From contig JAVHLL010000001.1 in assembly GCA_031082155.1 (NCBI GenBank), forward strand, positions 89,058 through 153,057: a stretch of 64,000 nt of DNA. Direction: 5' to 3'. The DNA comes from Thermodesulfovibrionales bacterium. GTDB taxonomy: Bacteria; Nitrospirota; Thermodesulfovibrionia; Thermodesulfovibrionales; SM23-35. The notes under the pieces were generated by a model. The model did no database searches and was not told the DNA's origin. It saw only the letters and a list, made by a program, of their open reading frames with translations. Made by a program: the position numbers and the translations under genes. Below, in pieces: positions 1 through 8,743 of the stretch (the stretch's first letter is position 1; every line of letters begins with the position of its first letter).

Positions 1-765
1 GTATTCGAGGGGATAAGGATATATGAAGGCAGGGTTTTTAAACTGGAAGAACATGTCAGCAGGCTCTACGGGAGTGCACAGGCGATCCTCCTCAGAATCC
101 CCATGACACGTGCTGCCATGCGGAAAGCAGTCGAAGATACGATCAGGATCAACAAAAAAAAAGATGGCTATGTGCGCCTGGTTGTTACCAGAGGGCAGGG
201 CGCCCTCGGGATCGACCCATCTTCATGCCGTAAGGCGACAGTAATTATCATTGTGGATGATATCCAGTTGTACCCCCGGGGATACTATGAGAAAGGGATT
301 GGGATTATCACCTCTTCCTCAAGGAGGATGTCATCGGACTGCCTTGACCCGCGAATCAAATCCCTGAACTATCTGAATAACATTATGGCCAAACTCGAAG
401 CGCGTCAGGCCGGCTGCCTGGAAGCGGTCATGATGAACAGGGAAGGGTTCATCTCGGAGTGTACAGCCGACAATATATTTATTATGAAATCAAAGAGGCT
501 TTTTACCCCTGCGCCCTGTTACGGCGCCCTTGAAGGGATTACGAGAAATGTCATGATTGATCTTGCAGCGTCGCTCGGGATTGCACCGGAGGAGACCGCG
601 CTCACGCGCTATGACCTCTACACTGCTGATGAATGTTTTCTGACAGGCACCGGCGCGGAGATTGTCCCGGTTATCAGGATTGATGGACGGGTGATCGGGA
701 AGGGCAGTCCCGGGGAGGTGACAAAAAGGTTGATCAGAGCGTTTACAGAATATGTGAAAGGGTGA
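1..765 (+). CDS. ilvE: class IV PLP aminotransferase, branched-chain amino acid type (5' truncated)
   Basis: The reading frame is open from base 1, so the start codon lies outside the window; 254 codons are visible. It resembles branched-chain or D-amino-acid aminotransferases of fold type IV, which move an amino group between glutamate and branched-chain 2-oxo acids in the cytosol using PLP. The catalytic lysine is expected in DPRIKSLNYLNN, and the phosphate-binding part is seen in EGFISECTADNIF and the later LTGTGAEIVPV, both family hallmarks. Whether the substrate is branched-chain (IlvE), D-alanine (Dat) or aminodeoxychorismate (PabC) cannot be fixed from this part. The neighbouring gene is convergent, so no operon partner is visible. 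Confidence 0.85.
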   Translation, partial: VFEGIRIYEGRVFKLEEHVSRLYGSAQAILLRIPMTRAAMRKAVEDTIRINKKKDGYVRLVVTRGQGALGIDPSSCRKATVIIIVDDIQLYPRGYYEKGIGIITSSSRRMSSDCLDPRIKSLNYLNNIMAKLEARQAGCLEAVMMNREGFISECTADNIFIMKSKRLFTPAPCYGALEGITRNVMIDLAASLGIAPEETALTRYDLYTADECFLTGTGAEIVPVIRIDGRVIGKGSPGEVTKRLIRAFTEYVKG

Positions 766-865
766 CCAGGATTCGTGTCAATTTTGAAAAATAATAAGGC
801 CAATCTTTTTGAGGTGTGCGAAGACCCGGTAATGAGAGCAGATGCGGCATACCATGGAAAGGGTA

Positions 866-2392
866 CTATTGTATTCCCGAGGGGACTGAGAGCCCGTACT
901 TTTTCATTTTATATCCTATCTGCCTTGGGGTAATACCGATGAGCCGCGCTGCTTTTGCCTGAATCCAGCCGGTTTTCTCAAGCGCATCGAGGATGCTTGA
1001 TTTTTCAATATCCTGAATCCCGGCCTGCAGGGATTCTTTCTGCAGACTGTCGTTATGTGAAGGCATTTTCATATTCATCGGGAGATCGTCTGCATTGATA
1101 CTTTTCCTGCCGGACATTACCACAAGCCGCTCGATGGTATTTTCGAGTTCCCTGACATTGCCGGGCCAGTTGTAATCCGCTAATATTCTTAAGGCATCCG
1201 GTGTTATCGAAATGTTTTTATTGTTCTCTTTATTGAAACGTGTGAGGAAAAATTCTACGAGAAGGGGGATATCTTCCCTTCGCTCCCTCAGGGAAGGCAT
1301 GACTATGGGCACTACATTGAGCCGGTAAAATAAATCCTCCCTGAATTTCCCCTTCGAAACGAGTTCCTCGAGATTTCGGCTTGTTGCCGCAATAAGCCGA
1401 ACGTCTACTTTCATCGTCTTTTCTCCCCCAACCCGCTCGAATTCCCTCTCCTGGAGAATACGCAATATTTTGGGCTGAAGGTTCAACGGGAGGTCTCCCA
1501 CTTCGTCGAGCAGAAGTGTCCCGCCATGAGCAAGTTCGAATCTGCCCTTCCGTGCAGAGATGGCGCCGGTAAACGCGCCTTTCTCATGGCCGAAAAGTTC
1601 GGATTCAAGCAGGCCTTCCGGGATAGAGGCGCAGTTGAATTTTATGAACGGCAGTTTGACGCGGGGGCTCATGTAGTGTATGGCCTTTGCAATCAGTTCC
1701 TTCCCTGTACCGCTTTCACCGTAAAGAATTACTGTTGCTTTGGAATCGGCAACGCGGTGGATCGCTTCGAAGACTTCTTTCATTCTGTCGCAGACGCCTA
1801 TGATATTCGGCAGGCTGTACCGGCCTTTCAGTTCGAATTTCAGGTTTTCTCTTTCCTTCTCAGACTCCTGGTAATTTTTCCAGAGCATGACATACTGGGC
1901 AATGATGGAAGCAATGATTTCCAGAACCCTGATGTCCTCATCGATGGTTATGCCGGTATCTTTGAATATTCTGTCCACGCTGAGCACACCGATGGAATCT
2001 CCCTTGAATTTTATCGGGACGCAGAGGAACGATATCCCGTTTTTATCGATTCTCGACTCGGTCTTGTTCAGGAACAACGGTTCGTTCCTCAGGTTCGGGA
2101 TAATCAGCGGCGCGCCTTTTTCCATGACCCTTCCTACAATCCCTTCTCCCATGCGGTATTTGCCCCGGTTGATCTGTTCCCTGGTGAGCCCGTGGGCGGC
2201 AACTATTCTCAACTCCTTTGTATGTTCGTCGAGCAGAAATACGGACCCCCGCTCCATTTCGAGGAACTCTCCAAGGACACGCATGGTACGGGAGAGGTTC
2301 TTTTCGAGATCAAAAGAGGAGTTCAGAACCTTGCTCACTTCAAGGAGCGCAGAAAGAGTCCGGTTTTCTCTGAGTAATGATTGAGCCATCAC
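866..2392 (-). CDS. NifA-like sigma-54-dependent transcriptional activator (GAF-AAA+-Fis HTH)
   Basis: The 508-residue protein has an N-terminal GAF domain (about residues 15-170), a sigma-54-interacting AAA+ domain (about 195-430) with Walker A GESGTGKE and the sigma-54 contact loop GAFTGA, and a Fis-type helix-turn-helix at the C terminus (about 465-505). This order is that of NifA and related enhancer-binding activators. It lies 35 bp downstream of the glutamate synthase genes on the same strand, which suggests co-transcription and a role in nitrogen control, but no nif genes are in the window. The GAF domain lacks a recognisable cofactor motif, so the signal is unknown. FhlA- or NorR-like roles cannot be excluded. 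Confidence 0.85.
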   Translation of the reverse strand: MMAQSLLRENRTLSALLEVSKVLNSSFDLEKNLSRTMRVLGEFLEMERGSVFLLDEHTKELRIVAAHGLTREQINRGKYRMGEGIVGRVMEKGAPLIIPNLRNEPLFLNKTESRIDKNGISFLCVPIKFKGDSIGVLSVDRIFKDTGITIDEDIRVLEIIASIIAQYVMLWKNYQESEKERENLKFELKGRYSLPNIIGVCDRMKEVFEAIHRVADSKATVILYGESGTGKELIAKAIHYMSPRVKLPFIKFNCASIPEGLLESELFGHEKGAFTGAISARKGRFELAHGGTLLLDEVGDLPLNLQPKILRILQEREFERVGGEKTMKVDVRLIAATSRNLEELVSKGKFREDLFYRLNVVPIVMPSLRERREDIPLLVEFFLTRFNKENNKNISITPDALRILADYNWPGNVRELENTIERLVVMSGRKSINADDLPMNMKMPSHNDSLQKESLQAGIQDIEKSSILDALEKTGWIQAKAARLIGITPRQIGYKMKKYGLSVPSGIQ

Positions 2393-2427
2393 TGTAGAGT
2401 ATTACGAAGTAGTTTAATCATGGTTCC

Positions 2428-4797
2428 TTATACGTTTTCCACCATTTCCCATACACCGCACGGGCATATGCCGGCGCAGAAGCCGCAGCCGATGCACTTG
2501 TCGTCGTCCACCACATATTCATATGAACCGTCTTCTTTTTCGACCCTGCTGATCGCTCCCCAGTAGCAGGTGGCTTCACACATGTGGCAGTCACGGCATG
2601 TTGCACAGGACATGCACTTGTTCGCTTCCTGCTCCGGCGAGGTAAAATCACCACGGCAGACATCATAATATTCTGTTCTGATGCGCTCGTACGGAATAAC
2701 CTGTTGAACCTCAGGCGATCGCGGCGCATGCATGAGCTGATAATGAATTGTTTCAGCGGCAATTCTGCCCTGACCGATGGCATTGGTTACCAGCCCCGGA
2801 CGTGTCGCATCTCCGATTGCAAATACCTTCACATCTGATGTCTGACCGATCTCATTGACTGCCAGCCATCCCCTTTCCGTATGGACGCTCTGGGGTAAAA
2901 AGTCGAGAATCGGGACATCGCCGACAGACATGATCACTCTGTCTGCATCAAGAGAGGTGCCGTCCTTGAAATATAACGTCTTGCCCTCATGGTCGTACCG
3001 TTCCGATATCCTGGGCCAGATGATCTGTGTGCCTTTTGCAACAGCGGTTTCCATCTCTTGACCGAAGGCCGCCGGCTTCTGGATATCGACTGCTGTTACG
3101 GATTCCGCGCCGCAGTTGAATGCCTGCGAAGCTACGTCCATGCCGACATTCCCGGCCCCGATGATTACAACCTTTTTCCCTTTAAGGTCCGGTTCGTCGC
3201 CTGTATTCATGCCCCTGAGAAAATCATATGCCGATATGATATGCTCGGAGCCGGGGAACTGAATTATTCTCGGCTTGTGAGCGCCGCATGCGACGATAAC
3301 GACCTCATGGTTTTTGTAAATCTCCTGGAATTTATCGAGGTTGATCATCGTATTGAGGTGGACTGAAACGCCTATCTCCCTGAAGCGGGAAAGTTCTTTC
3401 TGGAGCACTTCCTGGGGAAGACGTTCCCGTGGTATACAGAGTTCGAGTTTGCCTCCGAGTTTGCCTGTTGCCTCATACAGATCGACAGCGTGACCTTTCA
3501 GGCCGAACTGCCATGCAGCACTGAGGCCTGCAGGACCTCCGCCTATGACTGCGATCGTGTGGCCGGTGGCCTCTGCCTTTGCCGGTGCGGGCAGATCGAG
3601 AGCAAGCCTTCCCAGTTTGTCGATCCCGAGCGGTTTGTCAAGTTTGCTCCGCGTACAACTCTGCATGCAGAGGTTCGGACAGATCTGTCCGCACACCGTA
3701 GCAGGCAGAGGGCTGTACTGGAGAACCAGTTCCAGCGCCTCATGCAGCTTCCCCTGGCGGATTAATGAAGCCCGCTTATGAGAGGGGATCTTTGTAGGAC
3801 AGTTGTATGCACAGGGCGGCAGATATTTTTCGTTTGCCCAGACAGGTTTGTTCCTCCTGTTCTCTCCCGTAGTGATATACGGCAGGATTGTGAGTTCATG
3901 ATTCATGAAGGGAGAAAAAATACCACCCTGGCCGACTTCTTTCTCCCAGAAGTTTTTTCTGAAATCAGAGGAGGATATCTTGAACCATCTCCTGGCCCTC
4001 TTCTCCTGAGGGGTATACGCGATGAGTTTTTTCCATTCGTCGCGTGAACGGGTAAGCTCCTTATAGAAAGACATCCTGTCGATGGCTTCAAGGTATGGTT
4101 TCATGTTTTCTGTGAGCCATTCCCAGTCCTGAGGGGTCAGCGCAAGAAGTTGCACATCCCGTTCGCTGTATTCTTTGCGAGGACCTCTGAAATAGATGGT
4201 CCCGCCGACCATTCCGACACAGGGACGATAGCCGAGAATGTTGTCCGGGTCCCGAGGATTCACTCCGCACACAACTGTGATTCCGCCAGCCTTGAACTCG
4301 GCGAAGGAATCACCCACATTCCTGAAATACCAGGACTGCGGAGGATCAAACCGGGGGTTATGCTTTGTCATGGTGTCGCACCGCGCCCCGCCGCTTCCCT
4401 GGACATAGAGAATGCCTTGTGCAGCGGCATTGAAAGCGCCATTCGTGACATCGCCCAGAACGGTTATCTTTGCCCCGCAGTTAATCCAGCCGACATCGTC
4501 AGACGCGCTGCCGTGCAGAATTATTTCTGTTCCCGGCATACCCATGCTTCCGAGTCTCTGTCCCACGGGACCGTCTATGGTGATTGTTACCGATTCGCCC
4601 CGGGGCCATATCCTTCCCCCGATTCCGTGCTGTCCGTCAGCATGAATAGTGAGTTCACGCACGCCATCTCTCACCGCCTGCTGTATCTGTTCTTCGAAGA
4701 TACGGGACGGTGTCCGTTTCCCCCTGACCATACCGTGAATGATTATAGCTTTGAGTTGTTTTTGTGCACTTGATCCTTTGCTCTTCTTAGCACGCAT
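2428..4797 (-). CDS. gltD: glutamate synthase GXGXG domain fused to GltD-like NADPH oxidoreductase and ferredoxin
   Basis: This 789-residue protein joins three modules. Residues about 15-240 form the GXGXG beta-helix (glycine-rich turns such as DGPVGQRLGSMGMPG) that is the C-terminal part of classical GltB. Residues about 325-700 are GltD-like: Cys-rich FeS segment (CAYNCPTKIP, CGQICPNLCMQSC), FAD fold IAVIGGGPAGLSAA and NADPH fold VVIIGAGNVGMDVA. The C terminus has two ferredoxin-type clusters (CATCRDCHMCEATC and CIGCGFCAGICPCG). It would feed electrons to the FMN subunit encoded just upstream, whose stop codon region overlaps this start by 11 bp. The fusion of GXGXG and GltD is unusual relative to proteobacterial GltBD but is seen in split, archaeal-type enzymes. 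Confidence 0.88.
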   Translation of the reverse strand: MRAKKSKGSSAQKQLKAIIIHGMVRGKRTPSRIFEEQIQQAVRDGVRELTIHADGQHGIGGRIWPRGESVTITIDGPVGQRLGSMGMPGTEIILHGSASDDVGWINCGAKITVLGDVTNGAFNAAAQGILYVQGSGGARCDTMTKHNPRFDPPQSWYFRNVGDSFAEFKAGGITVVCGVNPRDPDNILGYRPCVGMVGGTIYFRGPRKEYSERDVQLLALTPQDWEWLTENMKPYLEAIDRMSFYKELTRSRDEWKKLIAYTPQEKRARRWFKISSSDFRKNFWEKEVGQGGIFSPFMNHELTILPYITTGENRRNKPVWANEKYLPPCAYNCPTKIPSHKRASLIRQGKLHEALELVLQYSPLPATVCGQICPNLCMQSCTRSKLDKPLGIDKLGRLALDLPAPAKAEATGHTIAVIGGGPAGLSAAWQFGLKGHAVDLYEATGKLGGKLELCIPRERLPQEVLQKELSRFREIGVSVHLNTMINLDKFQEIYKNHEVVIVACGAHKPRIIQFPGSEHIISAYDFLRGMNTGDEPDLKGKKVVIIGAGNVGMDVASQAFNCGAESVTAVDIQKPAAFGQEMETAVAKGTQIIWPRISERYDHEGKTLYFKDGTSLDADRVIMSVGDVPILDFLPQSVHTERGWLAVNEIGQTSDVKVFAIGDATRPGLVTNAIGQGRIAAETIHYQLMHAPRSPEVQQVIPYERIRTEYYDVCRGDFTSPEQEANKCMSCATCRDCHMCEATCYWGAISRVEKEDGSYEYVVDDDKCIGCGFCAGICPCGVWEMVENV

Positions 4798-6448
4798 AGC
4801 TTATTTCCAATCTTTCCGCCATAGCCTTGTCATCGATACTTAATCCATCCGACATGCCGATAGGCAATTCTGTGCTCCTCCCCATCGGGGCAAATATTTT
4901 TTTCAATTCCACATTCGAAGACTTGAATACTTCAACGACGCGTTCCGCGACTTTATCGGAATCAAGCCGCCGGTAGAGTTTCGGGTCCTGGGTAGTAATC
5001 CCTCTTGGACACTTTCCTGTATTGCAGAGGTTGCAGCGGTTGAATTCATCGCCCAGGCAATTCGCCGTAGCCTGCATGATGTATTTTCCGATCGAGACTA
5101 CCGATGCCCCGAGCATGATCAGTGCAGCTGCGTTTGCCGCGAGATTCCCCTTCTTCCCAACACCTCCGGCCGCAATAAGGGGCAGTTCATTCTGTTTCCC
5201 CTGTTTCACAAGGTCAAGGTAGCATTCCCGGATATTCGATGCGATGGGATGCCCCATCTTGTCGAGGGATACATTGTATGCTGCGCCGGTGCCGCCGTCC
5301 TCACCGTCAATGGACAGGGCAGCGGCATAGGGATTTCGTGCAAGGTTATTCAGGACGGCACGCGCGGTTTTTGTCCCTGAAATCTTCGGATACACGGGCA
5401 CTCTAAAGCCCCATGCCATGGACATAGACTGAATCATCTTTGCAACCGCCTCTTCGATCGAGTATTTTGTCTGGTGAGTGGGGGGAGATGCGAGGTCTAC
5501 AAACTGCGGCACCCCGCGGATGCTTGCGATAAGCTTGAGGACCTTCTGCGCCATTAAGAGGCCGCCGTCCCCCGGTTTTGCCCCTTGGCCGTATTTGATC
5601 TCTATCGCAGCAGGGTCTTCAACCATGTGAGGGATTGAATGGATAATCTCATCCCATCCGAAATATCCTGACGCAATCTGCAGTATGAAATATTTTAAAT
5701 ATTTCGATTTCAGCAATCGTGGCGGAACACCGCCCTCACCTGTGGCCATAACCACTGGAAGTCCTTCCACTTCGTTGAGGTACGTAACGCCCATGGCAAG
5801 TCCTTCCCACATCGGAGGTGAGAGCGCGCCTATGGACATGCTCCCGATCATAATCGGGAATATTTCGCGGACAGGCGGAATGAACTTGCCGTTCTCATGG
5901 GTTACCACGAGATTGCCGTTCACTTTTTTCAGTGGCAGTTCGTCCGCAGGTAAAATCCTCCCGAGGAGCGTTCTTACCCGGAACTCGTGTCGCCCTGCAT
6001 CGAGGGCAGGGTCTGTCAGCATCGAGATCCTTGTAAATTTCAGTCTGTCAAGGGTCGATACAGACGGATCGTTTCTCCGTCCTCCGCGCTTGTATCCTTC
6101 GCCGCCCCTGTTCTTGAAATGCAGGAACTTGTTCTGCGGGTTATACTCGGGTTCAATCGCCTCGTTCGGACAGACCAGGGTGCAAGTGCCGCACCCCGTG
6201 CAATACCGCTCTATGTCCGTCACCTGTTCGACGACATGGACGATTTTTCTTGACGCCGTTGGTGTCGGGACAGGCCCTTCTGACTGTACGACCCGCTGTA
6301 CTTTCACCGCGGGTTCAATCGCTTTCACAGGGCATACCGCGGTGCAGCTTCCGCACCGCTTGCAGCGGTCGTCCCGCCAGCGGATTATATAGGGTAACTC
6401 CCTTAATGAGAGCTGATGATTATAATCTAATTGTGTAGCTGGTTCCAT
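4787..6448 (-). CDS. gltB: glutamate synthase FMN-binding domain subunit with N-terminal ferredoxin (archaeal type)
   Basis: The 553-residue protein is the central synthase domain that makes glutamate from 2-oxoglutarate and ammonia on FMN. The N terminus carries two 4Fe-4S motifs (CKRCGSCTAVCP near residue 31 and CTGCGTCTLVCP near 83). The FMN barrel shows DGEDGGTGAA and IAAGGVGKKGNLAANAAALIMLGA. The 3Fe-4S triad typical of genuine glutamate synthases is present as CNLCNTGKCPRGI. It overlaps the preceding glutaminase gene by 22 bp and the following gene by 11 bp, so the three subunits are translationally coupled. This is the only one of three FMN-GOGAT proteins in the window that keeps the 3Fe-4S cysteines. 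Confidence 0.92.
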   Translation of the reverse strand: MEPATQLDYNHQLSLRELPYIIRWRDDRCKRCGSCTAVCPVKAIEPAVKVQRVVQSEGPVPTPTASRKIVHVVEQVTDIERYCTGCGTCTLVCPNEAIEPEYNPQNKFLHFKNRGGEGYKRGGRRNDPSVSTLDRLKFTRISMLTDPALDAGRHEFRVRTLLGRILPADELPLKKVNGNLVVTHENGKFIPPVREIFPIMIGSMSIGALSPPMWEGLAMGVTYLNEVEGLPVVMATGEGGVPPRLLKSKYLKYFILQIASGYFGWDEIIHSIPHMVEDPAAIEIKYGQGAKPGDGGLLMAQKVLKLIASIRGVPQFVDLASPPTHQTKYSIEEAVAKMIQSMSMAWGFRVPVYPKISGTKTARAVLNNLARNPYAAALSIDGEDGGTGAAYNVSLDKMGHPIASNIRECYLDLVKQGKQNELPLIAAGGVGKKGNLAANAAALIMLGASVVSIGKYIMQATANCLGDEFNRCNLCNTGKCPRGITTQDPKLYRRLDSDKVAERVVEVFKSSNVELKKIFAPMGRSTELPIGMSDGLSIDDKAMAERLEISYAC

Positions 6449-7539
6449 ACCGTAACCTCCTCTGCTTTAGGCCTGATGATTACCATATCGTGCTTCATCG
6501 GAAATATATCCTGGGTTTTGTCCCGCTTCGGAATGGCGCTGTCAAGTCCGCATTCTTCTGACATTAACGCATACTTGCCCTTCAACCCGCCGACGACTCC
6601 CGGGCGGAGCTTCTTGGCGTCATGCACCATGAAACAGGTCCCGTCGGGCGTAAACCCAATGACAACATTCGGGCCGTCTATGCAAAGGGGACGCAGGGAC
6701 TGTTTGATCAGCTTCAGAGACTCCCTGTCCTCCCGCCCTTCGATCTCTGATTCCTTAAGCGGGGTGATGACATCCTTATAATAGGTGAGCGGAAACCCCA
6801 GCTGCCGGGAAGTATAGTGAAGGATATGGGTAAACACCTCGCTGTCGCTGTTGTACCCGATATAACCGGGGAAATGTCTTCCCGTTAAATACTCCCTGAT
6901 CGGCACGAATGCCGTATTCTCTCCGTTCGTCATCGAGCAGTAACCCTGAATGAAAAACGGATGGCATGCATACAGGTAAATCGCATAATTGGTGTTCTGT
7001 CGTCCCTGGGCGAATATTACCTTTGCTTTCAGCGTATCCTTGTCGAGCCCGAAAAATTCGGCAACCTGGAGGGGATCACCCACTTCTTTCAGGGTAAGGA
7101 CGTCGGGATAGAAAGAAAAGACAAAGATCGACTCGTCGGATTCTCCCATTTTCCTCAGCGCAATACGGATGTTCATGAGAAGATCGTCCCTCTCCCTGAC
7201 CGGCTTGTGTTTGTATGACGCGGGATAATCATAAACGCGCGCGAAATAGTGGTCACGGGCTGCAAGCATCCCCTTTACCGCTTTTATCTTCGGCGCCCAG
7301 ATGTCGATCAGCTTGAACCCTGCCTTTTCCATATAGTCATCCAGCATCTTAGCGCCTTTTTTCGAGCAGATCCCCGAGAGGACAGGGTATCCCTTCATCT
7401 TCTCGAAAGGGCCGCCGAGATCCTTGAGGGTCAGGCCGAGACCGGAACCGTCATGGCCTTCCTTCATGGTTTCGAGGGCAAGGATATTTTCCATAGGTGA
7501 AAAATAGTCATGTGATGTTATTGCGGCAAGTCTGCACAT
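6427..7539 (-). CDS. gltB: glutamate synthase glutaminase subunit (class II glutamine amidotransferase)
   Basis: The 370-residue protein begins MCRLAAITSHDY, placing the nucleophilic cysteine at position 2 as in Ntn-type class II amidotransferases, and continues with family motifs such as EGHDGSGLG and the NGENTAFVPIREYL region. It would release ammonia from glutamine for the FMN subunit encoded next, with which it overlaps by 22 bp. In classical GltB this is the N-terminal domain of one large chain; here it is a separate gene, the first of the operon. A purine-rich ribosome site (gaggaagag) precedes the ATG. Its promoter carries the conserved element described at 7588-7645. Confidence 0.9.
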   Translation of the reverse strand: MCRLAAITSHDYFSPMENILALETMKEGHDGSGLGLTLKDLGGPFEKMKGYPVLSGICSKKGAKMLDDYMEKAGFKLIDIWAPKIKAVKGMLAARDHYFARVYDYPASYKHKPVRERDDLLMNIRIALRKMGESDESIFVFSFYPDVLTLKEVGDPLQVAEFFGLDKDTLKAKVIFAQGRQNTNYAIYLYACHPFFIQGYCSMTNGENTAFVPIREYLTGRHFPGYIGYNSDSEVFTHILHYTSRQLGFPLTYYKDVITPLKESEIEGREDRESLKLIKQSLRPLCIDGPNVVIGFTPDGTCFMVHDAKKLRPGVVGGLKGKYALMSEECGLDSAIPKRDKTQDIFPMKHDMVIIRPKAEEVTVWNQLHN

Positions 7540-7587
7540 AAGTTCTCTTCCTCTCTTTTTTTAATGTTTGCACGACAATTACAATAA

Positions 7588-7645
7588 GCTCGGCAAACGG
7601 TTACCGTATGAATATACCTTAAAAAAAACGGAACAATTATGTCAA
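7588..7645 (-). promoter_or_regulatory. promoter with GGTAACCG downstream element, glutamate synthase operon
   Basis: Reading on the minus strand there is TTGACA (7640-7645), 17 bp, TTAAGG (7617-7622), then CGGTAACCGTTTGCCGAGC (7588-7606), which would lie at about +5 to +23. The same arrangement recurs at 19952-20010 and 24425-24485. The element CGGTAACCG is nearly palindromic, so a repressor operator is possible; a structured 5' leader is the alternative. Confidence 0.6.
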
Positions 7646-7770
7646 TAGAAAAACAATTTTGTCGTAAAAATAAGGTATTTCAGGCAAACTTGTCAACTCA
7701 AAACGTGGAGAGACGGCAAAAAATTGTGATAAGTGGACATCTGTATCATAAGATCATTCTATGCGCATTA

Positions 7771-7859
7771 TGTCATTCTGGCTTGTCCAGAATCTTTCTG
7801 CTCTTCTCTACTATGTCAATTTGTTTTGAAGAAGGATTCCCGACAGGCGGGAATGACAT
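7771..7859. repeat. dispersed TGTCATnCTGG...GGAATGACA inverted-repeat element
   Basis: The segment starts TGTCATTCTGGCTTGTCCAG and ends GGCGGGAATGACA, with two internal hairpins (attctgg/ccagaat at 7775-7793 and attcccg/cgggaat at 7836-7854). A related copy lies at 58501-58588 and a partial one near 38774. Such REP/MITE-like repeats are common between genes. The rest of the 367-bp gap 7540-7906 contains the promoter at 7588-7645 and a hairpin next to the ferredoxin gene; no gene is seen there. Confidence 0.6.
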
Positions 7860-7882
7860 CATGCGAGTTTTTAGACAGTCTC

Positions 7883-7910
7883 CTGAGTCCCGCTGTATAT
7901 CGGGACTCAG
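7883..7910 (-). terminator. hairpin at the 3' end of the ferredoxin-like gene
   Basis: A perfect 10-bp stem CTGAGTCCCG/CGGGACTCAG with an 8-base loop overlaps the stop codon of the minus-strand gene that ends at 7907. No long T run follows, so it may act as an RNA 3'-end stabiliser or weak terminator rather than a classical intrinsic terminator. Confidence 0.4.
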
Positions 7911-8671
7911 ACTCTCTGCCCCTGTATCCCTATCTTCACCTTAGCGGACGGGATATCTTTCCCCGACTCTTTTACTGCCTCATCAACAAGCCTGACCAGA
8001 CCCATGCAGCATGGCACTTCCATATAGGCAACGGTTACCGACCTGATATCGTTTTCTCTCAGGATCGTTGCGAGTTTTTCTTTGTATGCCCCTGCATTGT
8101 CGAGCTTCGGGCATCCTATCGCAAGTGTCTTGTCCTTGATAAAATCATTATGGAAACCGCCATAGGCAAACGCACAGCAATCCGCTGCGACGAGCAAATC
8201 CGCGCCCTGATAATAGGGAGCCTTCAGCGGCAGGAGCTGTATCTGAACAGGCCAGTTCCTCAGCTGAGACGCTGTCGTTTGATGCTGCGGTTTGCCCGGT
8301 TCCTGTATCCTGTGAATTGTCTGCGTCATGCTGCCGGGACATCCGCATGCCAGGGGTGCATGATCTGGCGCGGTCGGGGTTTCATGCTTATTCTGCGCTT
8401 CTTCCATCTTCCAGACTGCTTCTTTCCCTTTTGTTTTCAGGAGATACTCCTTTGTTGCCTCAATATCGAACGGGATCGATTCCCTTTCCTCTATAACGAG
8501 CGCGCCTGTCGGGCACTCGCCGATGCAATCGCCGAACCCGTCGCAATAATCCTCCTTGACCAGCTTCGCTTTTCCGTCAACAATCTGTAAGGCGCCTTCT
8601 GAGCAGGCACTTGCGCAGTTGCCGCACCCGTCACAGAGTTCTTCATTTATTGTGATGATTTTTCTTTTCAT
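7907..8671 (-). CDS. two-[4Fe-4S] ferredoxin-domain protein with Cys-containing C-terminal domain
   Basis: The 254-residue protein opens with two ferredoxin motifs (CDGCGNCASACSEGAL from residue about 13, and CDGFGDCIGECPTGAL from about 43; the second has F in place of the usual second Cys). The C-terminal half has conserved-looking cysteine pairs (LACGCPGS, ADCCAFAYGGF, IGCPKLDN, EVPCCMGL) that could bind a further cofactor. Similar ORFs are common in anaerobes as stand-alone 4Fe-4S proteins and no reaction is known to me. It is transcribed alone, between the integron and the glutamate synthase promoter. Confidence 0.75.
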   Translation of the reverse strand: MKRKIITINEELCDGCGNCASACSEGALQIVDGKAKLVKEDYCDGFGDCIGECPTGALVIEERESIPFDIEATKEYLLKTKGKEAVWKMEEAQNKHETPTAPDHAPLACGCPGSMTQTIHRIQEPGKPQHQTTASQLRNWPVQIQLLPLKAPYYQGADLLVAADCCAFAYGGFHNDFIKDKTLAIGCPKLDNAGAYKEKLATILRENDIRSVTVAYMEVPCCMGLVRLVDEAVKESGKDIPSAKVKIGIQGQRV

Positions 8672-8743
8672 AATGACCTCCTTTTCTGTCCTTGCTTATA
8701 GAATAGAACAGGAAAGGCCGAGAGTCTTTGACTTAAGTCAAGC

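Noticed and set aside
1526-2377. 283-codon open frame opposite the NifA-like gene
   Set aside because: It is antisense to a gene with clear AAA+ and HTH motifs; its product has no recognisable domain and is a codon-bias shadow.
7540-7760. Sigma-54 promoter (TGGCAC-N5-TTGCA) before the glutamate synthase operon
   Set aside because: No GG-N10-GC with acceptable flanks was found; a sigma-70-type TTGACA-N17-TTAAGG fits better.
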